Notes under the pieces: generated by a model | What the model was told of the DNA's origin: nothing | Database searches by the model: none | The model's input: only the letters and a program-made list of their open reading frames with translations | In this document: positions 1 to 7,294 of the stretch, piece after piece | Position numbering within the stretch: position 1 is the stretch's first letter | Layout of the letters: each line of letters opens with the position of its first letter | Assembly: GCA_947253195.1 (NCBI GenBank) | Contig: CAMXXM010000042.1 | Location: 1 to 9,082 of the forward strand | Direction of reading: 5' to 3' | Length of the DNA: 9,082 nucleotides | DNA from: an uncultured Porphyromonas sp. | GTDB lineage: Bacteria > Bacteroidota > Bacteroidia > Bacteroidales > Porphyromonadaceae | Made by a program: the position numbers and the translations under genes

Positions 1-216
1 GCGATTGAGCTTATTGCTCTCAGCAATCCGGGCAGAGTCAGCCTTATTCTCTTCGAGGAGCTTTTTCTCAGCTTCCTTTTTGGGCTTCTCGCGCTTGTCG
101 ATCAGCTCTTGCTGAGCCTCATCGTCCACATCGAGGGGGACAATATTGGTGCAGGCGACCGATGCGAGCGTAAGGGCTGCGGCGAGGATGCCTGTAGCGG
201 ATATATGTAGTCTCAT
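1..216 (-). CDS. Lipoprotein, N-terminal part only; possible glycan-active enzyme of the SusCD operon
   Basis: Only the first 72 codons are in the window; the gene runs off at base 1. The start is the ATG at 216-214, 21 bp after the stop of the preceding gene, so it is probably the fourth gene of the operon. The protein opens with a lipoprotein signal peptide: a short basic start, a hydrophobic run rich in Ala and Leu, then LASVAC with the predicted lipidated cysteine at residue 22. After CTNIVPLDVDDE the sequence becomes a highly charged Lys/Glu/Ala-rich stretch (about residues 32-72) that looks helical and may be a spacer from the membrane. No catalytic domain is visible. In related Bacteroidales loci a GH18 endoglycosidase often follows SusC, SusD and a DUF1735/LamG lipoprotein, so that is a reasonable guess from context. 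Another surface glycan-binding protein is equally possible. Confidence 0.8.
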   Translation of the reverse strand, partial: MRLHISATGILAAALTLASVACTNIVPLDVDDEAQQELIDKREKPKKEAEKKLLEENKADSARIAESNKLNR

Positions 217-237
217 AATACTTTTGTTCTGTGTGGG

Positions 238-1506
238 TTACTCCTCAGAGAGGATCACGAGGTCGTCGTTGGGGAAGATCACGTTGTCCACGATCTCAAA
301 GGAGGTATTGGCCTTGGTGATCACGTGAGCGTTACCGGTGAGCTCTTGGATCTCATTGGTATCGGGATTCATGGTCTCACGATTGAGTGGGACATAGAAG
401 ATCAGATTGGGGTCCTTAGGGTCCTCCGGGAGATAGAGCTTCTCCTGCATCTCAGCCGGTGAGAGCACCTTATTCCACATCTTGACCTCTCGCACGTAGT
501 CGTCGCCCCATGGACAGCCTCCAAATCGCCAGCCGGCCTCCTTGGTCCCCTTTGCCCAGGAGTAGTCATCGGAAATCCACGTCTTCTGCAGCTCACCATT
601 GACGTAAGCCGAGACGACACCGCGATTGGTCCCTGTGCGGTGGAAGGTGTAGGTGATCTGCATCCACTTCTTAGCCTGGAGAGGCTTATTGGTCCAGGTG
701 TCGCCACCGTCACGGCCCATCTTGAGCTGCAGTCCGCCCTCCTCAGAGATGCGGGTGTACCACTCCGATCCGGAGAACCCAAAGAGATTGGCGACGGTCT
801 GATTGGGGCTGGCGACGTAGCAGTCGTTGCGACCCAGTCTGGAGAAGTGTACCTGCATCTGGAAGGTCCAGTTAGTCACATCCTGCTGCACGGGCTCATT
901 CATCTGCACTACCAGCTCATCAGAGTGGATCCAGTGCATGACAGAGGTCTTGAATTGCCGATTAAGCGTGATGATGGTAGACTTGGGCTGAGAGAGAAGG
1001 GTTACCCCGGAAGCGCACTTGGTGATCTCTGCACCGATGGCCCACTTACCGCTAAAGGGATACTTATCGTCATCCAGAGCTCTGACGCCACAGCTAACGC
1101 TGGTCTGGACGCTCCCCTTGGGGATCGTCACCGTGATCTCGCCCGCGTGCTCCTTACCATTGCTATCGATGAAGAGGACGTCCTCCTTAGTCAGACCTCT
1201 AAACTTGAGGTTATTGCGCTCAGCATACTTATTGACCAGCTCAGCATCAGCAGCTATAGTGACAGCTACATCCTCCTCTGCCGGGGCAACGAGCTGAGGG
1301 GTGAGGTCTACGAAGCCACCCTGCCCCTCCTTGATGAGCGTGGAGACGACACCGGTCGGGGTGGCATTCTTCATATAGACCGCATTGGGTGTCTTGCCGT
1401 TGCCGTAGAGAGAGTCCCCCTCGCCATCAGCGAGTGAGCAAGAGGAGATGAGTCCACCCGCCAAGACCACGCCACAGAGCAGGCTTGATAATACTATTTT
1501 TTTCAT
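238..1506 (-). CDS. DUF1735-like plus LamG-like surface lipoprotein
   Basis: The 422-residue protein starts with a lipoprotein signal (MKKIVLSSLL, then GGLISSC), with cysteine 23 as the predicted lipidation site, so an outer-membrane location is likely. Residues about 35-185 are a beta-rich domain resembling the DUF1735 family found beside SusC/SusD genes; VYMKNATPTG and the later EITVTIPKGS are of that type. Residues about 188-360 look like a concanavalin A/LamG-type jelly roll. The signature VREVKMWNKVLSPAEMQEKL at 338-357 closely matches the end of LamG_3 domains, and WMQITYTFHR plus VSAYVNGEL (281-306) are typical inner strands. No glycosidase residues are evident, so glycan binding at the surface is the likely role. 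It lies 27 bp after the SusD-like gene and 21 bp before the next lipoprotein. The start is supported by the signal peptide. Domain assignment is by motif, not by a profile search. Confidence 0.9.
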   Translation of the reverse strand: MKKIVLSSLLCGVVLAGGLISSCSLADGEGDSLYGNGKTPNAVYMKNATPTGVVSTLIKEGQGGFVDLTPQLVAPAEEDVAVTIAADAELVNKYAERNNLKFRGLTKEDVLFIDSNGKEHAGEITVTIPKGSVQTSVSCGVRALDDDKYPFSGKWAIGAEITKCASGVTLLSQPKSTIITLNRQFKTSVMHWIHSDELVVQMNEPVQQDVTNWTFQMQVHFSRLGRNDCYVASPNQTVANLFGFSGSEWYTRISEEGGLQLKMGRDGGDTWTNKPLQAKKWMQITYTFHRTGTNRGVVSAYVNGELQKTWISDDYSWAKGTKEAGWRFGGCPWGDDYVREVKMWNKVLSPAEMQEKLYLPEDPKDPNLIFYVPLNRETMNPDTNEIQELTGNAHVITKANTSFEIVDNVIFPNDDLVILSEE

Positions 1507-1533
1507 GATACGATTTCTTGTATTGATAGGTGC

Positions 1534-3141
1534 TTATCGCTTATCCTTGGCGTCCCACCAGACATTGATGTTGGCACCATTGGAGCCACCCTTGTACTTA
1601 TTGATGGCCTCCTGGACATTAGCTTTATTCTGATTAAGCTCATCGAGAGGGTAGGGCCAGCAGCGTACGCCATCCTTATGCCCGTCAGAGGTGATGACGT
1701 CAAAGTTGGAGATATTCGTATTCGCCGGCAGGAGTCGCGGGTACCCGGTGCGCCTCCACTCCGTCCATGCCTCCTGTCCATTGGGGAAGAGTGCCAGGTA
1801 CTTCTGAGTGATGATACGCTCCAGATTGACCTCCTTACTCGCTGCAGAGTCCCACCTCGGGGAGATCTCTGATGGGGCACCGGCAGAGTACTCCGAGCGG
1901 ATGTGGTCACTGAATACAGCAGGCTGAGCGGTGGACTGTAGATAGCTATCCGCTCCATCGACGCCTTGCTCGGCAAAGGAGAGCTTGACTCCCTCCTCAT
2001 ACAGCTCCTTGGCACTACCTCCTACGGCAAATCCTGCGAGTGCACCCTCAGCGCGGAGGAATGCCACCTCAGAGGCGCGCATCCATACGGTGGGGCCAAA
2101 TTGCTTGGTCAGTGGCTTGGAGGCCACCTTATAGTCGTCTCCTGTATTCGGCAGCGCCGGAGGGACGGCCACGTAGTCTCCATAGGAGCTGGGCTTGAAG
2201 TACTTGTCCAAGCGCGGATCTCTGTAGCCTGTGAGGTAGCAGTAGATGGATGCTCCCATACGAGTATCATCGTAAGTCTCAGCAATCACGTGGAGGGAGT
2301 TGAGTGTCTGCACGCCGCTGTTCTGGTCGATCTGTGCTTGGTCGTCGACGCTGCTGATCACTCCGGCCGGGTGAGCGCATGCCTGCTCCACGTATTTCTT
2401 AGCCAGTTCCGGATCCACAAATCGGGTACGCATAGCCACGCGGAGCATGAGGGAGTTGCCGAGACGAGCCCACTTGGCAGCATCGCCATTGTAGACATAG
2501 TCCTTCACTACCAACTTGCGACCTGAGGCGCGGTAGAGGACGTCCACCGCCTCGGTAAGCTCCTTGAGGAAAGACTTGTACACTGCCTCCTGAGAGTCGT
2601 AGGGGACAGTGAAGGAGCCATTACCGGCCTCAGAGTAGGGGATGGCACCAAACATATCGGTAGCCTTCTGCATTGCCATGATCTTGCAGATCTGAGCGAT
2701 GGAGAAGATCTCCTCACTCTTCGTCTCGCCACTCATGGTGATGTCGCGCGTCTGCATCCAGGGATTGAGGATCCGGGGGATGATGCAATTGAATCCCATG
2801 TTATTCCACCCCACGTCGAAGTAGAATTGTCCCAGATTCTTGCCATCCCACTTATCATTAGTCGGAGCCATATAGCCCACCCAGGAGTCTGCTGTCAGAT
2901 TGTTGAGTATCTGATAGTCATTGACCGCATTGGTCCCCTCCAGCGCTGTGAAGACGACATTGAATTGCAGGTCGGGTAGGTAGACGCTGTTGCGGATATT
3001 GTCCCTATTGAGGATCTCGTCCGTCGGCTGGAGTTGGTTGGTATTTATCTCTTGGAAGTCCCTTGTACAAGAGGCGGATCCCAGGGTCAGGAGTCCGGCT
3101 GTAAGTATCGGTAGAACTTTGCCGATGTTATTCTTATTCAT
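1534..3141 (-). CDS. SusD-like (SusD/RagB superfamily) glycan-binding outer-membrane lipoprotein
   Basis: The 535-residue lipoprotein has the usual SusD length and sits directly after a SusC-like gene, 35 bp downstream of its stop. The signal peptide ends GLLTLGSASC, with predicted lipidated cysteine 25. The mature N-terminus (TRDFQEINTNQLQPTDEIL) and the block around residues 80-130 (NLTADSWVGYMAPTNDKW, then NPWMQ) are characteristic of the SusD-like branch that includes glycan-binding partners of host-glycan loci. The helical part follows, with AQICKIMAMQKATDMFGAIP and its tetratricopeptide-like packing. In known pairs SusD forms a hinged lid on the SusC barrel and delivers oligosaccharide. 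The C-terminal half contains QKYLALFPNGQEAWTEWRR, which is typical of the family. The substrate cannot be read from sequence; a host N- or O-glycan is suggested only by resemblance of the gene set to loci such as Bacteroides thetaiotaomicron BT1042-BT1045. Confidence 0.95.
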   Translation of the reverse strand: MNKNNIGKVLPILTAGLLTLGSASCTRDFQEINTNQLQPTDEILNRDNIRNSVYLPDLQFNVVFTALEGTNAVNDYQILNNLTADSWVGYMAPTNDKWDGKNLGQFYFDVGWNNMGFNCIIPRILNPWMQTRDITMSGETKSEEIFSIAQICKIMAMQKATDMFGAIPYSEAGNGSFTVPYDSQEAVYKSFLKELTEAVDVLYRASGRKLVVKDYVYNGDAAKWARLGNSLMLRVAMRTRFVDPELAKKYVEQACAHPAGVISSVDDQAQIDQNSGVQTLNSLHVIAETYDDTRMGASIYCYLTGYRDPRLDKYFKPSSYGDYVAVPPALPNTGDDYKVASKPLTKQFGPTVWMRASEVAFLRAEGALAGFAVGGSAKELYEEGVKLSFAEQGVDGADSYLQSTAQPAVFSDHIRSEYSAGAPSEISPRWDSAASKEVNLERIITQKYLALFPNGQEAWTEWRRTGYPRLLPANTNISNFDVITSDGHKDGVRCWPYPLDELNQNKANVQEAINKYKGGSNGANINVWWDAKDKR

Positions 3142-3176
3142 GATTTTTCATCTCTGTATCGTTAGTGGATGACCTA

Positions 3177-6100
3177 TCAGATGCCCAGCTTGATGCTTAG
3201 TCCAATGCTGCGCATACTCGGGGGCATAAAGTTGTCGCCACCGGCAGAGTAAGTGCCCACACCGCCTGCAAGGTCGGTGTCAAATGGAGCAGCTCGATAG
3301 ATCGTCAGGAGATTTTGCCCGATCAGGGAGAGGCTGGCACTCTGGAGATAGCTGCCGAGCCACTTCTTCGGGAGCGTGTAGCCTACGGAGAGCTCCTGGA
3401 GCTTGACCTGAGTGGCATCGTAGAGGTAGTACGCCATCAGGTGGTTGTTACCGATGGTCGTATAGTACTTCTCTGCATCGTAGGTGACACCATCTACGAC
3501 CACTCCACCGGCATCGCGTGCGTCGGCAGTCACCTTGGATACGCCGAAGCCGTCCAGATAAGACTGGGTATTGGAGGTGACGTTGCCGCCTACCTTGGCA
3601 TTGATGAGGAAGCTCAGGGAGAGTCCCTTGTAGGCAAAGCGGTTGTTCCATCCGAGGATGTAGTCAGGCGTCACGCGGCCCACCTTGAGTAGCTGGGTAC
3701 GGTCAATGCGGTAGCCGTTGCCCTCCTCGATCAGCTTGCCGTCAGCGTCCTTAGCGAGGATCCCGCGGACGAAGATGTCATCCATGGAGTCGCCAACACG
3801 CATATACTTGGGGCTCTCCAGGACATCGATGTCAAAGGTCGTCCCATCGATAGGATTGGTGTAGTCCTTCACCAGCTGCATCACACGATTGACATTACGT
3901 GTGTAGGAGAGCGTGGACCTGAAGTCAAAGTCTCCCCAGGTGTGCCCCCCCGTGAGAGAGAGCTCCACACCACGATTGCGGATGTCTCCCGCCTGTACGT
4001 AGAAGCCTGAGTAGGCCGATCCTCCGGAGAGCTTCTGGAGGAAGGTCTGATTGTACGTATGCGACTCGTAGAAGGTCGCGTCGATGGACAGGTCACCCTT
4101 GAAGAATCGGGAGTTGATACCCAGCTCATACGAGCGGGTACGCTCGGGGCGGAAGTCGGGGAAGGGGTAGATGGTGATCGGATTGACCTTACCGGGCTGC
4201 ATCTCGTACGTGATGCTCCCCGGGGTAATCCCGGTCATGGAGATGGGTGAGCCCACCTCGGTGAAGGAGGTACGTACCTTGAGGAAGCTCCACCAGTCAG
4301 GCATCTCCACCATCTCCGAGATGACTCCGGAGAGACCTACACTGGGGTAAAAGATAGCTGGAGTCTTGCCATTGGCCACCAGCTGAGAGGCCCAGTCGGC
4401 GCGGCCGGTCAGGGAGAGGTAGACCATATTGCGCCACCCGAGCTCGCCTGCGGCAAAGAGTGCAATATTGCGCGTGCGGTTGTAGGACTGCCCGCCTCCT
4501 CCGGTCTTGTCGGGATCGACATTAGCGGTGGAGAAGAAATTGGGAATAAGCTTAAGCGGTCCGCCCACAGAGACTCCGGTGGCATAGTGGTCATCGAAGG
4601 AGCTACCGATATTGGCAGAGAGCGACCAGTCAGTCCCAAAGGTCTTATTGATATTGAGGATTACGTCGGCATAGGTCTGCTTGAAGCGACTCTCAGTCTC
4701 CGAGAAGCTTCCCATCGGATTGTCAGCGATGTCACCGGCGAGCAGTGAGAGCGTGGTGGCATGGAGCTTTGTCCAGATGGAGTTGTAGGTATTGTCTATA
4801 CGGACACGACCTGCGAGGTTGATCCAGTCTGCAAAGTCATACTGTACCCGAGCGTTGAAGATATAGCGATGCTTCTTGGAGTAAAACATCTCCTTGTTGG
4901 CGATCCAGTAGGGGTTCTCAAAGTCCTCTCCCTGAGTGCCGTAGGGCCAGTACTGCTCGTAGATGTTACGGTCGGGGTTGTAGCGCTCCCAGATCTTCAC
5001 GTTCTCAAAGTCTTCGCCTCTCGGGAAGAGATAGAGCGAGCGGAGGGGATTGAAGTAGCGTCCGCCGGACATCATATTCTGATCCCCCTGCAGGATGTAG
5101 TCAGCCCCAAGGTCGATATGAAGCCTATTGTCCAGGAAGTCTGCGGTGTTACGTCCGCTGAAGTTGTAACGGTAGTACTCATTATTAGGGATGATCCCCT
5201 TGGAGTGAGTGCTTGCCACGGAGGCGATGGTGCGGCTCTGCTTGGTCCCGCCGGTCAGTGTCAGGGAGTTGATGGTATTGAAGCCATTCTGGAAGAAATC
5301 CCTGGGATCAAAGGAGGATGGCTGAGCCAGCTTGTCACCCCAGCTGTAGTAGCTACCCGGTCTGTTGCCATAGGTATTCTGGAAGTCAGGCATGATACCG
5401 GCTCGGAGGAATTCTGTATTGGAGGAGAAATTGACCTTCAGGGAGCCCTCCTTACCCTGCTTGGTATTGATCAGGATGACACCATTGGCAGCAGCGGCTC
5501 CGTAGAGTGCTGCTGCAGAGGGACCGGTGAGGACGGTGATCGACTCGATATTCTCCGAGTTGAAGTCCGAGATCCCCTCACCGCTACCGGGGCGACCATA
5601 CTCGCTACCATCACCGGCGAGAGACTGGTTGCCAATGGGCATACCATCGACGACGTAGAGGACGTTGTTGTTCCCCGCGATGGACTTGGATCCACGCATC
5701 GTTACCTTGGTCGCACCACCGATACCTGCAGAGGATCGGGTGATGCTTACACCTGCCACCTTACCGGATAGGGAGTTGACGAAGTTGGCGTCCTTGACCG
5801 TATTGAGCTGATCGCTCTCGACCTGCTGGACGTTGTACGACAGGGCCTTCTCAGAGCGCTTGATACCAAGTGCGGTGACTACCACGCCATCAAGGAGCTC
5901 GGCATTCTCCTGCAGTGTGATGGTGAGGGTGGTCCTGCCATTGAGTGGTATCTCCTGGGTCTTCATACCTACGTAGGAGATGCGGAGGGTCCCATTCTCA
6001 TGGACACCCTTGATCGTGAATTTGCCGTCAAGGTCGGTCATTGCTCCCAGTCCACTTTGGCCAATGACGGCCACAGTGGCACCTATGATAGGCTCCCCGG

Positions 6101-6218
6101 AGGTCTCGACAACCGTTCCGGTCACCGTGACAGTCTTCTGGGCGAGAGCAGCCGTGGAGCATAAGCACAGGCAGGCTACGATGAGGTAGGCCAGTCTTGC
6201 TTTTAGGGTCTGTTTCAT
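3177..6218 (-). CDS. SusC-like TonB-dependent outer-membrane transporter
   Basis: The protein has 1013 residues from the chosen ATG at 6218-6216. A longer reading from 6254 would put 12 unrelated residues before an intact signal peptide (MKQTLKARLAYLIVACLCL, cleavage near STAALA), so the internal start is preferred. Residues about 28-105 are a CarboxypepD_reg-like domain (VTVTGTVVETSGEPIIGATV; SYVGMKTQEIPL). A TonB-box-like segment LDGVVVTALG lies at 109-118. The plug domain (about 120-255) has NFVNSLSGKVAGVSITRS, VLYVVDGMPIGN and LTGPSAAALYGAAAANGVIL, all SusC signatures. The rest is the 22-strand barrel, ending in the strand SIGLSIKLGI. No STN domain precedes the carboxypeptidase-like domain, so direct signalling to a FecR-type anti-sigma factor is not expected. 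It imports glycan fragments with the SusD-like partner, powered by TonB. It is the first gene of the operon, behind a leader of roughly 210 nt. Confidence 0.97.
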   Translation of the reverse strand: MKQTLKARLAYLIVACLCLCSTAALAQKTVTVTGTVVETSGEPIIGATVAVIGQSGLGAMTDLDGKFTIKGVHENGTLRISYVGMKTQEIPLNGRTTLTITLQENAELLDGVVVTALGIKRSEKALSYNVQQVESDQLNTVKDANFVNSLSGKVAGVSITRSSAGIGGATKVTMRGSKSIAGNNNVLYVVDGMPIGNQSLAGDGSEYGRPGSGEGISDFNSENIESITVLTGPSAAALYGAAAANGVILINTKQGKEGSLKVNFSSNTEFLRAGIMPDFQNTYGNRPGSYYSWGDKLAQPSSFDPRDFFQNGFNTINSLTLTGGTKQSRTIASVASTHSKGIIPNNEYYRYNFSGRNTADFLDNRLHIDLGADYILQGDQNMMSGGRYFNPLRSLYLFPRGEDFENVKIWERYNPDRNIYEQYWPYGTQGEDFENPYWIANKEMFYSKKHRYIFNARVQYDFADWINLAGRVRIDNTYNSIWTKLHATTLSLLAGDIADNPMGSFSETESRFKQTYADVILNINKTFGTDWSLSANIGSSFDDHYATGVSVGGPLKLIPNFFSTANVDPDKTGGGGQSYNRTRNIALFAAGELGWRNMVYLSLTGRADWASQLVANGKTPAIFYPSVGLSGVISEMVEMPDWWSFLKVRTSFTEVGSPISMTGITPGSITYEMQPGKVNPITIYPFPDFRPERTRSYELGINSRFFKGDLSIDATFYESHTYNQTFLQKLSGGSAYSGFYVQAGDIRNRGVELSLTGGHTWGDFDFRSTLSYTRNVNRVMQLVKDYTNPIDGTTFDIDVLESPKYMRVGDSMDDIFVRGILAKDADGKLIEEGNGYRIDRTQLLKVGRVTPDYILGWNNRFAYKGLSLSFLINAKVGGNVTSNTQSYLDGFGVSKVTADARDAGGVVVDGVTYDAEKYYTTIGNNHLMAYYLYDATQVKLQELSVGYTLPKKWLGSYLQSASLSLIGQNLLTIYRAAPFDTDLAGGVGTYSAGGDNFMPPSMRSIGLSIKLGI

Positions 6219-6442
6219 GCTGATTACTTGAGTGATGAATATTTGTGGCGACACTTAGTCTCGGTTATTGCACCCTCCGGTCTGTAAGGTGTCCCTTGTC
6301 GTGAGAGTCGTCTCAAAGACGATGACTCGCGCCGAGGATAGCTCGCAGAATAGGTCTTAAGGGTGCCGTGGTGGCTGACTTCGTGGTCCTAATTGTTAAG
6401 TGTAAGTTTTGTATCTAATCCTTACCAACGGGGACAAAAATA
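6219..6442 (-). promoter_or_regulatory. Promoter and long 5' leader of the SusC operon
   Basis: On the minus strand TATTTTTG (6442-6435) matches the Bacteroidota -7 element TAnnTTTG exactly. Transcription would start near 6428 and give an untranslated leader of about 210 nt. The position 19 bp upstream where a TTTG -33 box would lie reads GCTG, a poor match, which fits a promoter needing an activator. The leader can form a hairpin: GAGTC-GTCT (6305-6313) pairs with AGAC...GACTC (6317-6328), with a 3-nt loop and a 3-nt bulge. The 458 bp between the SusC gene and the upstream Big_2 gene hold no convincing coding sequence. The promoter is inferred from motif match only. Confidence 0.5.
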
Positions 6443-6612
6443 CGAAAAACTTTTACAATAACAGCGCCCTTTGAGGAAAAACAATGCCAAATGAACCTCT
6501 ACATCACTGCTATATGGGGGAAGTGCACGAGTGTTAATTGCAGTACTGCTCCTATGGTAGCTCTCACTCGGGTGGAAGACTCTTCTAGTGGTGCCCTCTT
6601 TACCACCAAACA

Positions 6613-6645
6613 AAAAATGCTGCACCGGGAGGGTACAGCATTTTT
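6613..6645 (-). terminator. Rho-independent terminator of the Big_2 gene, probably bidirectional
   Basis: AAAAATGCTG (6613-6622) and CAGCATTTTT (6636-6645) are perfect inverted repeats. The stem continues, after one C/A mismatch, with ACC/GGT around a GGGAG loop. On the minus strand the stem runs straight into a T-run (complement of A6612-6617). It sits about 31 bp after the Big_2 stop codon and ends that transcript before the SusC promoter region. On the plus strand a T-run also follows the stem, so it could work both ways. Confidence 0.88.
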
Positions 6646-6676
6646 GCACAGAAGGGATGGTGAATAAATGTATGGG

Positions 6677-7036
6677 TTACTTCTTGGCTTCCTTGACGGT
6701 GATCGCGCAGGAGGCGGAGGCCTTGCCGCGAGAGGCTGTGGCGGTCACCTTGGCGGTGCCGACCTTGATGCCCTTGACGGTGCCACTCTTGTCCACGGTG
6801 GCGACCTTCGGGTCGCTGCTCTGCCAAAGGATGGTGACGCCTTTGACGTTTTTCCCCTTGATGGTTGCCTTAAGCGTCTCGCTCTTGCCCACCTCGATGG
6901 TCTTGGCGGTGGCGTCGAGGGTGACAGTGATCTGGTCGGGATTGACCGGTTTATCCTTGTCCTTGCAGCCGGTGGTGCCGACAGCGGTGAGGAGGGTGAT
7001 GGTGGCGAGTGCGCCGACCTTGAGTAGTGACTTCAT
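6677..7036 (-). CDS. Small lipoprotein consisting of one Big_2 immunoglobulin-like domain
   Basis: The 119-residue protein has a lipoprotein signal (MKSLLKVGALATITLLTAV, then GTTGC), with predicted lipidated cysteine 24. A charged KDKDKP spacer follows. A charged stretch right after the lipid cysteine is a feature of surface-exported lipoproteins in Bacteroidota, although this one is not a perfect match to described signals. Residues about 35-117 form a complete bacterial Ig-like group 2 domain: ITVTLDATAKTIEVGKSETL, then the signature WQSSDPKVATVDKSGTVKG (71-89) and GTAKVTATA. Big_2 domains are usually repeated modules in large surface proteins; here a single domain is nearly the whole protein. 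The function is unknown; carbohydrate or surface binding is possible. It is transcribed away from the ECF sigma gene, with 323 bp between them, and is separated from the SusC operon by a terminator. A second cysteine (110) lies in the domain. Confidence 0.88.
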   Translation of the reverse strand: MKSLLKVGALATITLLTAVGTTGCKDKDKPVNPDQITVTLDATAKTIEVGKSETLKATIKGKNVKGVTILWQSSDPKVATVDKSGTVKGIKVGTAKVTATASRGKASASCAITVKEAKK

Positions 7037-7079
7037 GATGTCTTGATACTTTTTATTGGGTGTGAAAAAACTAATCTCC

Positions 7080-7110
7080 GGGGGCAGAGAGGCGGCAGCC
7101 TCGTCCCCCC
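7080..7110 (-). other. Strong GC hairpin in the Big_2 leader, with an offset T-run
   Basis: GGGGG (7080-7084) can pair with CCCCC in 7105-7110, and GAGGC (7089-7093) with GCCTC (7098-7102), around a GGCA loop (TGCC when read on the minus strand). The two stems are separated by an internal loop of CAGA against GT. On the minus strand a run of six T (7070-7065) follows the stem after about nine bases, which is later than in a normal intrinsic terminator. It could be an attenuator, an insulator for transcripts coming through the repeat array, or a leader structure. Confidence 0.55.
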
Positions 7111-7163
7111 TTCACCTACCTAACAACGCCCTCCTCGAAATACTGCATCGCTCTCGAAGAAAT

Positions 7164-7245
7164 CTAATACCGATATTAGTGAAGTCTAATATCGGTATTA
7201 GTCGTCACCAATATCGGTATTAGACTTCACTAATATCGGTATTAG
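7164..7245. repeat. Four 16-bp palindromic units at an exact 22-bp period (putative operator array)
   Basis: Units begin at 7164, 7186, 7208 and 7230, each 22 bp apart. Unit 1 reads CTAATACCGATATTAG; units 2 and 4 read CTAATATCGGTATTAG; unit 3 is the same with one T-to-C change at its second base. Each unit is an inverted repeat with arms CTAATA and TATTAG around a 4-bp core; unit 1 is the exact reverse complement of units 2 and 4. Spacers are TGAAGT, TCGTCA and ACTTCA, the first and last being reverse complements of each other. The period is close to two helical turns, so proteins bound to the units would lie on one face of the DNA. The most likely role is an array of sites for a dimeric regulator. 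The regulator is not identifiable here. Confidence 0.93.
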
Positions 7246-7286
7246 GAAAGTCTGATGTCAGGGGGTGGCGGATCGGGATATTATAT

Positions 7287-7294
7287 GAACTTTG
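7287..7294 (+). promoter_or_regulatory. Candidate -7 element of the ECF sigma gene
   Basis: GAACTTTG matches TAnnTTTG except at the first base and is followed by CA, as often seen after this element. Transcription would start near 7301, about 59 nt before the sigma ATG. No clear TTTG -33 box is present about 19-21 bp upstream, where the sequence is G-rich. The repeat array ends 41 bp before it. Motif evidence only. Confidence 0.35.

Noticed and set aside
640..1437. Plus-strand open frame of 265 codons opposite the DUF1735/LamG gene
   Set aside because: The minus-strand protein has a signal peptide and domain motifs; the plus reading has neither and is a shadow.
4761..5771. Long plus-strand open frame of 336 codons opposite the SusC-like gene
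   Set aside because: It is antisense to a clearly conserved transporter, has no recognisable domain, and its length is explained by the codon bias of the GC-rich opposite strand.
6219..6254. Longer start for the SusC-like protein at 6254
   Set aside because: It would add 12 residues before a complete signal peptide and disrupt export; the ATG at 6218 fits the family.
6422..6649. Minus-strand open frame of 75 codons between the Big_2 and SusC genes
   Set aside because: It begins inside the terminator stem and runs through the SusC promoter; composition is irregular and no family is recognised.
7164..7245. CRISPR array or plasmid replication iterons
   Set aside because: Spacers are only 6 bp, not 25-40 bp as in CRISPR arrays, and no cas or replication initiator gene is nearby. 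The 22-bp period alone resembles iterons, but the position between divergent chromosomal-type genes favours operators.
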